DNA of 64,000 nucleotides from Physcomitrium patens. Its lineage: Eukaryota; Streptophyta; Bryopsida; Funariales; Funariaceae. The stretch lies in assembly GCF_000002425.4 (NCBI RefSeq), contig NC_037255.1, forward strand, positions 8,517,458 through 8,581,457, given 5' to 3'. Of this stretch, positions 1-11,671 are shown one piece after another; within the stretch, counting starts at the first letter, position 1, and every line of letters begins with the position of its first letter. The notes below the pieces were generated by a model. The model made no database searches. It was not told where the DNA came from and worked only from the letters and a program-made list of their open reading frames with translations. The translations under genes and the position numbers were made by a program.

Positions 1-76
1 GTGGCTCACTTTTCTAGATTTGTAGTAATTACAAGTTCATATGCTTGTTGGTGATGCATCGCACAATCGGCTGCAG

Positions 77-1969
77 GAAACTACATTGCTGAAGCAGCCA
101 CCGCGGCGCAACGTAGAGCTGCCGACGCCGCAGCAGCAGTAAGGGATACTCCAGTTGGTGTAAGCGCTTCCTTTTTTAACCTTCTTGATCAGTTGAACAT
201 CAGCAGTGAAATCACCTGATTCTGTGGAAGTAGATGAATTTATTAGACACATAAAAATTGGTCCGACGGTTGTGAAGTTGCCGTCTAAACTGTTGAACGC
301 CTCTCTCGTGCAGACTGCGCAAGCAGCCCGGGACACAGCAGCCTGGGCTTACGATGCGACAGCTGATACTTCTAGCAGCGCGATGAACAGAGTAAGGGGG
401 AAACAAGATCCAGAACCAACTTACACCCAGCGTGCCGCCGATGCTGCAAGAAGGGTAAGGTATTCTGGATGTCATATATCTTCTTGAGAATGTTTTAGGG
501 TGTGTCAATTGAACTTGAGTAGTGAAAGGCTCCGATCTCAAGCTTACGAGAACAATTATAAACCAGGCTGCTCAGAATATGCAAGACGGCGCTGCGAGGA
601 CGTACGAGACGACCACCGCTCCTGTGAGGGACCACGTAATGGGTTATGGACAGGAAGATAATCGAGGAATTTTCGACAAAGCTAGAGACACCGTCACCAA
701 TGCCGCATACCGAACAGGCGACTCCTTATCACGGGTTGGACAGGCAACTAGAGACACTGCATATAGAACTGCAGGCTACGAAGCCCCGTCCGACAGAGGG
801 TATGCGTCGAGAGCATACGATTATGCGCGTGATACTTCATCAGATGCTTATGAGACCGGAAAGAACAAGCTTGGCAGCATCATCGAGATCTTGGGGTGGC
901 ACAAAGCGGCTGATGACGACCACAGCTATCTTAGAAACTACTCCCCTTACGACGTCATAGTTGGAAACACAAGATACGTGTGGCATCAAGCACCTGAATC
1001 TGAGTCTTTCCTCCAAAGAGCCAGGAGTAAGGTTGCAGGAGTAACGGAACCGGTTGTAGAGAAAGCTAGCCAGGCTGCTAACACTGTGTATGATGCCGCT
1101 GGTCGAGCTAAGGAGTCTACGGGAGACATGGCGGGGAAAACTGGAGAAGCTGTCTCTGATTACAGTCAAAAAGGGAAGGAGGTGCTCGCTGCAGGAGCAG
1201 CCGCCGTTGGTGCGGACAAAATAGGCAAGAGACTTTTCGACACTGTGACCTGTAATTGGCGACACGGTTGTGACATTTCTTGGATTTGATGGATTTTTGT
1301 CTTGATTCATGATTGTAATGGTGAAAATTTGACGAATGGATGTGCAGCCAAGCCCGGGTTCTGGAGCAAATTTTGGCGCTTCATGCATCTCCTCACCTGG
1401 GGCGTGTCGTTCGGAACAGCTGTGTGGATGACTTTCATGTCGGGTCGGGTTCTCTCCCAGAGCATGCCCGGGGAGCAGTTTCGCCAGGTGCAAACCAAGA
1501 TGTTCCCTTCGTACCTCCGGTTCTTGACTTCCGCTGAAGGTTCACTGACATTCCTCTACATGCTTATGAGCATCGCTTCAAAATGGCAGATCCTGAACCT
1601 CCTCATCTTGACCAGTACCACGGCTTACAATGCCTACGTCCTTGAACCGGAAACGACAAAGGTATGTGCCCTTGTCGATGGATTTTCGTACTTCTGTCTA
1701 CACCTTTCACTTTCCATGCTTTTCTATCCTTTTGTAAGTGAAGATCGCTGACTGCGTTCCTTGTTTCACAGCTTTATCTCGAAAGAATGAAGTTGGAGAA
1801 AGAGGAAGGGAAGGGATTGACTTCAACAGAGAACAATGTCGGCAAGGAGCTTGCTGGAAAGAACAAGAGATTCAAGGAATTGCATGGATATTCAGCTTCG
1901 TTGAATCTTTTGAGTTTGGCGGGTTTGGCATACCACGCCTGGAACTTGCTTTCTAAGCTTCACACGTAG
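77..1969 (+). CDS. LEA-repeat / TMEM205-like (DUF4149) membrane protein, 5' end outside window
   Basis: Five exons can be read with matching phases: 77-138, 314-454, 567-1251, 1348-1661 and 1772-1969 (stop TAG), giving 465 residues. The true start lies left of the window. The first three exons encode alanine-rich amphipathic LEA-type repeats (YDYARDTSSDAYETGKNKLG and similar, plus RAADAA motifs). Exons 4 and 5 encode a hydrophobic TMEM205/DUF4149-like domain: FWRFMHLLTWGVSFGTAVW, then LHGYSASLNLLSLAGLAYHA near the C terminus, about four membrane segments. Plants are known to carry this LEA-plus-TMEM205 fusion (Arabidopsis At1g72100 type), associated with seed or desiccation stress. A role at a membrane during drying is inference. 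Exon 3 uses a phase-1 donor at 1252 that joins the acceptor before 1348, and the reading frame is intact. The gene is convergent with the next one. Confidence 0.85.
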
Positions 1970-2943
1970 ATCAGGGTTCCTAGAGTGTTGTGTGTTAAGC
2001 ATGTATATAATGTGGTTGAAAATTCTCCAGCATAGTTTAAATCAGAGATAGATAGAGGCATACCTGAGCAAGTATCTATGATACTAGATGAAACTTTGAG
2101 GCAAGTCTCCAACCACAATAGTAATTTTCTAAACATTACCAATATGTTGTATTGTGCGTATGTTGCCCCAAGCACCAGCATCCCCAGCACATCAGCAATA
2201 ACATCATATAATTTTGCAACACGGATCCAATCCAGAATGTCGTTCATTCCTATACATTGTGTATGTGTTGCTATTAAGATTTAGCTATAAAACTGCACTG
2301 CATCCATGAAACCTTTTGTATTAAGAAATATAGGCTCGTGCTTCAAAATCTTGCTTAAATCGACAGTACAAATATGTATCAAAATGTGAAATATTGTGAA
2401 GGTCATGTACATTACAAAGCGATTTAACAAGAACTCACTTCTGCTGATTTTTCCCCCTATTTCGGTCATGAGATTCAACTTGAACACCTATTCCTTACTC
2501 CCTACTTGTGATTTAAGCTCATGTTTGATGTGAGCATTTTACCCACCTGAATGAATCGTTTCGGTGAGCAATGGTGAATGATTCATTTATGGGTGGCGTC
2601 GAAAGTGGAGAGACTGCCGTTGAAATGCAGGTGAGGAAACATTCTGACCAATAGGTCATCAAAGCAGGCTGGCTCATATACAGGCTAAAACAATGTTTCC
2701 CATGAAGATTCCTATGCGTATTCATATCTACAACCAGCTAAGAGCTTTCTCTTCTGCAGAGCAGCCTGGCACGGTACCCACCTGTATTCCACTAGAAACT
2801 ATTCAGAGCCAACCATTCAGATGGTTTCTACACTCAAGGCACCCGGCAGCAATACCTGTGGCCGAAGAATTTTCATGTTGGCGGCCAAACGTGGTGAAAG
2901 TCAAGTTTACTTGGCCTCGTTCTACCAATTCTGATGCAAGAGC
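1970..2943. other. Convergent intergenic region
   Basis: This holds the 3' untranslated regions of the LEA/TMEM205 gene (ending probably near 2250-2290, AT-rich) and of the minus-strand gene that stops at 2944. Short open frames here show no family similarity. I see no RNA gene or repeat. Confidence 0.5.
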
Positions 2944-5802
2944 TCAATCACTATCTTCCCGGTTTTCAATCGAGCGTGATCGCCATACTAGTGGCTTTAC
3001 GGTCTTCCCTATTAATCGTGACATCCTGGGAGTGACCGACTTGCGCTCGTCGTCAGATGAAGATTCTAAAATCCTTAGTGACGAATTCGTCTTCCAGAAC
3101 ATGTCATTTTCTTCGCTTGTCACTACTCTCCTTGGTTCAAGCCGCCTCCTGGATTTTCCTGTTGGTGATCTCCGTGGGCTGAGATTCCTACCCGAGTGAA
3201 GCGCCTCTTCGTCAGAGAGTGCAGCAACGATTGAGTCTTCTTGAATTCTCGAGTCCACCAACAAAGCATTTTTCTCGATTAGAGTGAATTCTTCTGGAGG
3301 TTCTGCTGCTGCTCTAGCTAAGACTTTTACCTTCTTCTCAGCTCCTGGCTGGGCATCACAGTGTGATACTTCGATGCGTGGACTTGAACTTGCAAAAGTT
3401 AGTTGGTCAGTGGCGCATTTGGAGCCATGTAACCGCCTCCTAGAATGTGGCATTGAAGGTGAGGATGGCACTGAAGATCTTCGAGAGGATGACGATGCGG
3501 AGGCTTGTCGAGGAGATGCGGTGATTGAAACTCCTTCAGATGAAATTGCAAACGTGACTTCATGAGTAGATGCCACAACTGAAGGGCTTTGGGGTGACGC
3601 TGCACCCGAAACTCGCCGAGGAAATGCCATGATTGAAGCTTGCTGAGTTGAAGTGGCGGTTGTGGCTTCTCGAAGAGATGCAGCAGATGAAGCTGTCCGT
3701 GGAGATGCTACTACTGGAGCTTTTTTAGACGACACTTCTACCCCTGCCCCATCACGAGAAGCTTCTGATGAGGGTGTGCGTGGTGAATAGGCTGCAGAAG
3801 CTCGAGACTTTAACATTGACCTTTCGATCAAAGCCGCGAATGTCCTCTCATGTCGATCACTGTTCTCATGTGTGCGCTCTGCTGCAAAATCTTGGAAAAT
3901 GGGGATAGGGAGCAAACCTGGTGCAATGGACTCTGCAATCAAGGCGGCTCCATGAAGCGAACCTGTTCCTGAAGCCCTACTGGGCGAACTAGCCCCAGAT
4001 CCTTGCTTGGATGTTTTCTTCCTCAGAGAGGCAACAGGGGTCACTGATTCGGTTGAGATTGACCCCGGTGTATTAGGCGTGCTGAAGTCGAATGAACGTA
4101 CTTGCAGAGTTTCAGCGTCTACTTCTATTGGCAACGGCCGACGAGCATGCGTCCTCCTCTTCCTGTGAGATAATACCTTCACGCCATGTTCGAAGGACTC
4201 AGTATTCTTTTCCTCTGCAGTTTCAGCTTCCTTGACGTGGCTTCCTGCGCTCTCCTTCGGAATCCCATCGTACACCCACTGGGGGACCTTGTCCACAGGA
4301 TTGCCAAGAGGGACCGTAGTCAGATTCGGCAGACGAGGTGAGATTCCTTTTGGAGCCAAAAGTTGCGAGCCTTGTAAGAGGTGGGGGGAGAAGTGGAGAG
4401 GAGTTGGAACCTTCTCTGACTTCAGACCTCTCGAAGTGCGAAGCGGAATAGGAGAGTACCCCATAGATACCCGGCTGTGCTTCTCCGACCGCGATGCCTT
4501 TAATTGTCGAAGAGGAGTTTCTCCGGCAACGTCAGTAGAAATTCCAAAATCAATCTTGTTCCTGTTCTTCTCAGATACTTCCACTGCGTGTCCTTTACCG
4601 GCGACCGCACTCACCTTTTCATGCAACTGAGGGCTTATTGCTTCCTTCCTGAGACTGACCTGAGGCTCTGTTGCGGTTGAATCCCCTAATTTAGCAGTCT
4701 TTGCATTCACAACGCTATCGAGATTTCTTGGAAGTGAATTGGCAGGAGTATATCCACCCTTTTCCACGGACAATAGCTTGTTGATGGCCTTCAACGCTTG
4801 CGCAGCTGAGACGCGCTCCCCATCCACCCTCGTTGGAATTGAATACATTTCTTGTGCAGGCACGCAAATCCTGTCCACTTGTTTTTCCCTATCTGTGCGG
4901 ATTGGCATGAGGAAAATTTGAGCCTGCAAATCCGAAAACTTCACAGCTTCCACCACCTCTTCCTGATTGCAAGATGGACGCGTTGGTGATGGTGGTGGTG
5001 GTTGAAAGGGACTCGGCAATTCCTCCCTGGGTATCATTGGATTTGAATGGGATGCTGCATCGGAAGCCACAGTATCAGCTGCAGGGGGAGCTGAAGGACA
5101 TTCTTCTTCACACATGTCTCGTCCGATCGGTGTACCAGGAGCCATTGATGAAACGCCTTTGTTGCTCTCCTTTCTGATGATGGTGGGTGAAGGGGTCGTT
5201 GCTGGAGCTGGTGCTGGTGCTCGTGATCTTTCCGACGTCTGGATTTCTGGAGTTGTAGATGCTTGACCCTCTTGCTCTCCCCATCCTGATCTTGACTCGT
5301 ACTCCTTTACCCACTTATCCCACCAATCGTCGTCGCTTTCTGCAGCCGTTGGTGCTTGTACGTTGTTTTCCACTGGCTGCGGATGCAATTGAACTGTCAC
5401 TCTTGTCGTCGTTGCATCGCCAACATTGTCTCCTGTCCACATTGGCGTCACAGGAGCTATGTGTATATTATTGAATAGGTTGCGGAGGTAATTGTCGCAA
5501 TAATCAAAGTGACTATGCATAGATGCATTTCCTGGCCTATCCGTGGGCACCCATGTGCTGACCCCAGGGTCTCCGCCGAGATGATTCTCTCGCTGCATCG
5601 GTCCTCCCCCCACCTTGAACTTCTCTATGCTTACAAGCGCCACCACGCAGAGCGCTGTGTACATGAGGAGTGGGGAGAAGTAGACCACCAAGGGGAAGAA
5701 AGGGGGAGTGAAAACGAGGATTAGCAAGCCCGTCAGAACAGGATGGTTCCAAAGCAAACTCAACAATTCCAGGGCCTCCCTCGCTTGCGGTCCTTCCCTC
5801 AT
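2944..5802 (-). CDS. Intronless 952-residue protein with N-terminal membrane anchor and long low-complexity tail
   Basis: One uninterrupted frame. The first true ATG is at 5802; the frame extends three codons further upstream but only to a TTG. Residues about 12-60 form two hydrophobic segments (LLSLLWNHPVLTGLLILVF and PLVVYFSPLLMYTALCVVAL), so the protein is probably membrane anchored with a long cytosolic part. An acidic-aromatic patch DDWWDKWVKEYESRSGW lies near residue 158-175. The rest is rich in Ser, Pro, Arg and Ala; between about 680 and 810 there are many imperfect SPR/ASP-type repeats. The last about 60 residues (EENDMFWKTNSSLRILESSS and onward) look more ordered. The layout recalls the large uncharacterised plant membrane proteins annotated as cardiomyopathy-associated-like, but I cannot confirm family membership. 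No function is assigned. The length of the clean frame in a gene without introns supports a real gene. Confidence 0.8.
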   Translation of the reverse strand: MREGPQAREALELLSLLWNHPVLTGLLILVFTPPFFPLVVYFSPLLMYTALCVVALVSIEKFKVGGGPMQRENHLGGDPGVSTWVPTDRPGNASMHSHFDYCDNYLRNLFNNIHIAPVTPMWTGDNVGDATTTRVTVQLHPQPVENNVQAPTAAESDDDWWDKWVKEYESRSGWGEQEGQASTTPEIQTSERSRAPAPAPATTPSPTIIRKESNKGVSSMAPGTPIGRDMCEEECPSAPPAADTVASDAASHSNPMIPREELPSPFQPPPPSPTRPSCNQEEVVEAVKFSDLQAQIFLMPIRTDREKQVDRICVPAQEMYSIPTRVDGERVSAAQALKAINKLLSVEKGGYTPANSLPRNLDSVVNAKTAKLGDSTATEPQVSLRKEAISPQLHEKVSAVAGKGHAVEVSEKNRNKIDFGISTDVAGETPLRQLKASRSEKHSRVSMGYSPIPLRTSRGLKSEKVPTPLHFSPHLLQGSQLLAPKGISPRLPNLTTVPLGNPVDKVPQWVYDGIPKESAGSHVKEAETAEEKNTESFEHGVKVLSHRKRRTHARRPLPIEVDAETLQVRSFDFSTPNTPGSISTESVTPVASLRKKTSKQGSGASSPSRASGTGSLHGAALIAESIAPGLLPIPIFQDFAAERTHENSDRHERTFAALIERSMLKSRASAAYSPRTPSSEASRDGAGVEVSSKKAPVVASPRTASSAASLREATTATSTQQASIMAFPRRVSGAASPQSPSVVASTHEVTFAISSEGVSITASPRQASASSSSRRSSVPSSPSMPHSRRRLHGSKCATDQLTFASSSPRIEVSHCDAQPGAEKKVKVLARAAAEPPEEFTLIEKNALLVDSRIQEDSIVAALSDEEALHSGRNLSPRRSPTGKSRRRLEPRRVVTSEENDMFWKTNSSLRILESSSDDERKSVTPRMSRLIGKTVKPLVWRSRSIENREDSD

Positions 5803-7005
5803 TGCGACCAACTCTCAATCGAACCCTTACTTCTGCGAATTGTAATTGCTCGCCTTACTGCAATACGAAATGATTGAAATCAAGTTCATAAAATCCTTTC
5901 AAGTCTAAATGGCAACCCAAATCAAGGCGGAGAAGTGTCGGAGAAACCAAAACACTATTTATAATATTACCGACAGCTTCACTCAAGCGTGACGACTTAA
6001 AAAGACTCTTATGATAAACTTCAAAATCTAAATCTCCTCGACCTTCCCAACAAGAAACTGGGGTGACAGGTCTAAGCTACAACTAACACACGCACCTAGA
6101 GTCACACTTCACTAGAACCACGACCCCGAATTGCTTCTATTATCAGACTCATTCCATCCTGATATTGTCCACCCTCCTAATCCGCGACACTGCATTGCAC
6201 AACCACGCCAGCTGTATATCCAAAACCCCAACTGCAACCATCGAGTTTTCTCAAAGCACGGTAAACAATTGGAGAAAACGCAAACTCAGAATCACAAGTG
6301 GCAAACAAATCCACTCCTACAACGCCACCGACCAATTCTTCAAGCGACCATTTCTTATCATTCTCCAACACGCTGACAACAGTATACTTTCCTCCGGTCT
6401 CATCGTCGCTGAATGTAAAGGAAGATTGGCATTAGAGTTTCTGGGTTGAGTGAATACGACGTTAATCTTTAGTTACAGAGCTTTGGTGGCATACAGACAA
6501 CACAAGTGTACAGTAACTGCCAACGTACCATACTGTGTCATTTAAGTTTTTCCAATTTCCACGCAGGTTTGGAAATTGTGGGGTTAGTGTTCTGGATGGA
6601 ATTCAGTTCTGGAGTCAAAACTGTAGATTAAAGGACATGGTCATCTCAACGCAAACGAAGCACAGGGTTTGAAGCAACAGCACAACAATATTGTTACACC
6701 GGCCTTGCACGAAAGTCTCCGTTTCTCCGCTAAACTGGTGGTTTTAAGTCGGCATCGAATGGCGGTTAACAGATAAGCTACCAGAGCCTGTTGTCCGAAA
6801 CAGCCTATAACCCAGACGTCAATCCAGCCAACCCTTCACGCCACGTTCTTCGATCCTTCATTTCATTTACTATGCTATACAAACTCATGCTGATGCTGAC
6901 GAAGTTTACCGAACTCCCATCAAATCTCGGCCTTTTTTTCTTTCCTTTTTTTAATATTTACCACCAAACCACCGACAGTCTATTTTTCTTTATTTTTTTC
7001 TGCAG
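5803..7005. other. 5' flank of the 952-residue protein gene
   Basis: This is leader and promoter-side sequence for the minus-strand gene starting at 5802. The frames within it (for example near 6165-6449 and 6791-7303) have no recognisable protein similarity and read through AT-rich tracts. No TATA box stands out. Confidence 0.4.
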
Positions 7006-7045
7006 AGTTGGCATTCAGGCGAGGACTGGATGGGCGGTGTTGCAG
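7006..7045 (+). other. Candidate isolated internal exon (splice-site pair)
   Basis: A long pyrimidine tract ends in TTTCTGCAG at 6997-7005. It is followed 40 bases later by CAG|GTAAGA, with the donor at 7046. Both sites match plant consensus well. Just downstream is a telo-box-like AAACCCTAA at 7069-7077. No neighbouring exon could be joined to it, so it may belong to a non-coding transcript, a relic gene, or chance. Confidence 0.2.
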
Positions 7046-9110
7046 GTAAGAATAACAATAGAATATGAAAACCCTAAATGGAAGACTTGGTATTTGCAAA
7101 CGTGTAAAGACTTGGTAAAGTCTGTGGAGCTTTTAGCAATATCATTCACGTCGGAGGCGGTGATGGGGTCTGCCAGAGGGCCCGGTGATGGGGTCTGGAA
7201 GAGGACTCTAATAATACACAGTTCTGTTGCTCTTCATCTCTGTAAAACCTTTCTGGACTGGCAATCTCTGACCACCCAGAGTTTTGTGTTTAAAAGGGTT
7301 TAAGAGTTGAAGAGGAGCTCTGACACCTTGATAAAATGAGAAAAAAGTGTATAAATTGGTTTATTTGATATTTTAACTTGATGTGTTTTATTAATGGTTA
7401 TTATTTAAATATAGTGATATTTAGATTTCATGTACCTAGTATGTGAATAGCTGGTGATTCCTGTTGCCATTGTCCTACTTTTATCCAACTTTGAATATGA
7501 AGCAAAAGAAACCCTTATGTGGTGTATTAGGTTTTTCACATAAAAAGTAACCAAGCAGATGATTTAGAAAAAAATTACAAAAAATAATAATAATAATAAT
7601 TAATTCCAATTATTTAGGGATTGTAAAGTAGTTTTAAATTATTGGAAATATTTTTAATAATAATAATAATTGATGATATTCACATCAATGATGTTAACAG
7701 AACTGTCCATTTTTGCTTATTACTTTTACAAATTCTTCAAATGATTTTCACTTATGTTCAACGACCTTGTATATATACAAACATACAATATATTTTAAAA
7801 AAAAAAATTGAAAAATATTCAGCCTTATCGTTGATAGTTCCTCCAAATCAAAATCATATTTATTGTGAGTTTCAACAAGAAGAGATAATGACCGTGTTTT
7901 TTGTGGTAGAAAGGAAAAGATTAAGTGGTTTTACCGAAATGATCATTAAATTTTTAATGTGCTTTTACATATTATTGGTTGTTGCAACTAAATTGAAGCA
8001 TTATTGATTTCTTAGTAAAAAAATTACTTCAGTGACGGATGCAGTGACTTCAAACAAAGTAGGCTGCTTCTAATGTTCTGTTAAACTATCCAAAAAAAAA
8101 TCCTAAAATTTTCAAATGTAGGTTTGTGTATTAATAAAAAGTCGTATCATTTGTAATTGATTGGTATTAATCCTTATGTGATTGTAGTGGGATTATTATT
8201 CATTAAAGGTTGATAGATTCTTTTTTATAGTTTACTTTTTCCGAGATAATCATGTATGACAAAGTTTGCATGATATTCTTATTAGGCATAAAAACAGTAA
8301 TTCTTACTGGGTGAATGAAATATATTGATGCGTGTAAAATTAACTTACAAAAAGCATGGTTCAACAAATAAGGGTAACAAATAAAAAATAATAATAATGC
8401 TATAATATATTATGTGATTTTTTTTTCAACTTTCTTGTATTTATAAAATCAATATCTTCACCTGTTAAAAAGGTACAGTTTGCTTGAAAATTCTGAAGTT
8501 TTTTTTGTCTTCAAAACATGTACAATCTTTCACTGAATCAAGTATAAGTCATCCTTGTGCTCAAATTTTATTTTTTATTTTTATTATGCGTTTTTACCAT
8601 AAAAAATCTTCAGAGTTTATTTTTTATTTGAATTCAAAATAACCTCAAAAGGCATGACTATTTCTTCTTTTGATTTGTCAGTATCCGAATTATATATTTG
8701 GGTTTGTATATGTTGAATGCTTTTAGCTTAATGTAATAAGCATAATATTTAACTATCCATTTCTATACAGAAAAATCGAATGAGAAATTTTCTTTCAATA
8801 TATGTTTATCATAATAAATAAATAAATAATAATAAATAAACCAAGACTATAATCTCATCCACCCATATCCATTCTCCATCCATGTTTCATCCATGTCAAG
8901 GTCACTACAAGCCACCACTAAAAACTATACAATTTATTATTATTTTTGTTGTTGTCGTTGTTGTTTTTTTATCAATTCCATGGTTAGTTGCGTGAACCCA
9001 AATATTGACAATAATATCAAGAACAATTACCACAATTTTCACTTGAACATGAATACCGGCAAACCTTTAAATTATTCAAGCGTTGAAACTAGTTTACTCC
9101 ACAACAATAG
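7046..9110. other. AT-rich stretch without a recognisable gene
   Basis: About 2 kb of AT-rich sequence with short simple repeats: AAT trinucleotide runs near 7585-7603 and 7655-7670 and an AAAT/AAT run near 8814-8840. The 121-codon frame at 7642-8007 is low-complexity and resembles no family I know. Confidence 0.45.
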
Positions 9111-9119
9111 TATGTTGAG

Positions 9120-9630
9120 TTATCACACGTGGATGATCTCATCCATTGACCAGAGGATGAAAAAGAAAATTGCAACGAAACGTTGGATGAAGCTGCTTTT
9201 CATACAAGGGGGGTAAAAATGAAGGCTTCCTCCCCCCTTCATGCCCACCACGTGGCACTGTGATAGCTGAATGCTTTTTGGCGCCAAATCCACTTAGCAG
9301 ATGGGTGGTGTGCACAAGGCAGGTCTGTCTGAGCTGGCACGCCACGTCGTCACTCCAAACCGTGACGTGCACTCCACCCCCTCGTCCACTTGTCACCTAG
9401 TCTCATTGGTTGGAGCCTGAGACTGTGATCCATTGTGTGAATGCACCGCATCTGAGTCACTGCTGGATGAGAATGCCCCATTCGGTGGTATCTGCTTTTA
9501 ACTTTACCGACAACTTTAAACTTTCCTACTATCATTCTTTAATGTTGAGTTGTTTTTGAAGTACCAAATGTTATTTAAGCACATCGTAAGTTGTGTGTGT
9601 GTGGGTGGGTGGGTGTGTGTATAAAAGAGG
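9120..9630 (+). promoter_or_regulatory. Candidate TATA promoter with upstream ACGT (G-box/ABRE-like) cluster
   Basis: Several ACGT cores lie close together: CACGTGG at about 9126, CACGTGG at 9248-9254, and further ACGT cores near 9333, 9350 and 9363. A GT/GGGT simple repeat at about 9591-9618 runs directly into TATAAAAG at about 9620-9627. This arrangement is typical of a plant promoter reading rightward. No coding exon was found downstream, so it may drive a non-coding RNA, belong to a lost gene, or be chance. Confidence 0.3.
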
Positions 9631-9639
9631 GGTGGTAAT

Positions 9640-9850
9640 ATGAGGAAATGGGTGTGAAAAAAAGAAATTGGAAGAATTATTGTGGAGCAATGTTGTTAAA
9701 AAGGATTTATGCTATCTCATCACTTTTGGACAATGCAACTATGGACAACAATAAAAGATTATCTAAAATATGTCCATAAAAAATTAGAGAAGAGGCTCAT
9801 ATCGTTTTTGAACAACACAACTAAAGACAACAATGGAAGATTATAAATAG

Positions 9851-9881
<31 letters not shown>

Positions 9882-11671
9882 TTATAAAACATTAAAAAAT
9901 ATTCATGTAAAATTAGATAGACTGAAGGTAAAAGTGTTCAAGAAGAATTTTAAACATTAATTCAAAATCAGATCATCACTAAAAGTTTGTAGATGCTCTG
10001 CCTAAATAAAGTTATAACTTAATGTTGAACTTGTTGAAAGCTTCTTAACTAGTTTCTATTCATTCAGTTTAATTTCATTTAATTTTTTCTTCAACGATAA
10101 GGTTTCGGGTTGGTGATTCTACAAGGAATACACACACGTAGACTTTCACAAAAAAGAAGAAACTCCGACAAGAACATATCAAAACTATACAATCATTTTC
10201 AATGAGCATATACATATACTTAAATATACAGAGAAAAAGGGAGGAGATAATAGGAACTGCATCACGCAAGAGTGCTCGAGAAAGCTGAAGATCCAAGGGA
10301 GGGATGGCGGTCCATTGAAGACCAGCACCCCTCAGACATCATCACATGCAGCAAGCCTTGTCTTCATCAGCCTTGGTGTGGGTACTTCTGCACCGTCCCA
10401 AAGCTTTTGCTGCAGGAGAGTTTTTTGGGCTTCTGTGATATCACGAGAGTGCAACTGTCATGCATGTGACAGCTCATTTTCAAGAGGCAACAACCAGCAC
10501 AGGTAAGTGAGTGGCTTCAGATTGATGCTTCAATTTGGCTATGGCTTATCTAGCTTGCCACTTCTCGGCTTACCGCTTGGGCTTGTTGACAGGCTGCAGA
10601 TTTGGTTTTGCTGAGGACACTGAAGGTGGCTGTCTGCAGCTGAGGTTGGAAGATATCAGCTGTCGCAGAGCAGTTGATGTCAGTCATAGCCTAGTCAAAG
10701 AAAGAATTAGTTCGCTCGCCACACAAACCGACCCAACTGTCACAGGCATGTGTGTCATCCCACTGTAGAGTAAGTACGTCAGATACTGTGTCTTGCTTGT
10801 GAGTAGCTGCCTGCAAATTTAACGTGCCATACCTCACATGACCAATAACGAGATAAGTTTTTAGGAGTAACAATCAATTTTGCTGCGGCCAACAGCATCG
10901 GCGGAACCTCTGCTCCTGGATATTCTTCCTAAGGCTAATTATGCTGTGAAGAATGTGCAACACAATTCAGACAGAGGAGAATGAGACGACGTAGTAGGGA
11001 GTTACTCGCTGTGAGTCACCACCAGCAACCGAGAGGACAAATTTACTGTTCCTGTAGTTGCTCCTTACAATCGGTTCAATCTTCGCACCGCAGTACAGTG
11101 GGAGTTGGTTGAGACAACAAGTCCCGAACAAGAATGTGTTGGGATTTTGCTGGATATCGGTACGACTGGATTGTCAACCTGGTCAAAGGACGTAGCGGGG
11201 CAAACGAGTTTGAAGAAGTAATGTGCATAAGGTGTCAAATAGTTTAAAGTCATTTGTGGAGTGCAAAGTGGAGGATAGTTTACTAAACCCAACAAATGAG
11301 TCATCTCATTCACAACAACTTCGAATTGTAACTCGACTCATGTTCTTCAAACGGATTATTCGTTCCGAGAGAGTTAACTCCGGATGGAACACCTCTGAAA
11401 ACTTTAATAATGAGAGGCATAGTTCACGTCTTGCACGTGTCGCAGCTCCTAATGGAGCTAACGGCTGAATCTTTTTCGATGCAAGCCATAGCACTCAATC
11501 AACTAATGGATTCGCCACATCTCTACGTTGAGGCAAGAGTTGTGCTCGCTCTCATTAAGGCAACACTTCATTCACTTTCCACTTAAAGTCATATATGTTG
11601 CAGAAACGACGCCGAAAAAGGAGGATTTCCCCTCCTAGCATTTCATGATAACGAAAATCCGGTGAAAGCTT
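9640..11671. other. Gene-poor intergenic region upstream of the PARG 3' end
   Basis: This contains an AT dinucleotide run near 9856-9880. From about 10250 the composition is more balanced, with isolated splice-like sites, for example CAG|GTAAGTG near 10502 and GGCTGCAG near 10597. I could not assemble a protein with any family similarity on either strand. The 3' end of the PARG transcript should fall between about 11400 and 11671. Confidence 0.4.

Noticed and set aside
2693-3199. 168-codon plus-strand frame
   Set aside because: Mostly an antisense shadow of the 952-residue gene and its 3' region.
6791-7303. 170-codon plus-strand frame
   Set aside because: It runs across a pyrimidine tract and good splice sites, has no family similarity and poor codon character; taken as chance.
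10272-10768. Overlapping short plus-strand frames with splice-like sites
   Set aside because: The frames do not join in phase into anything recognisable; no domain similarity.
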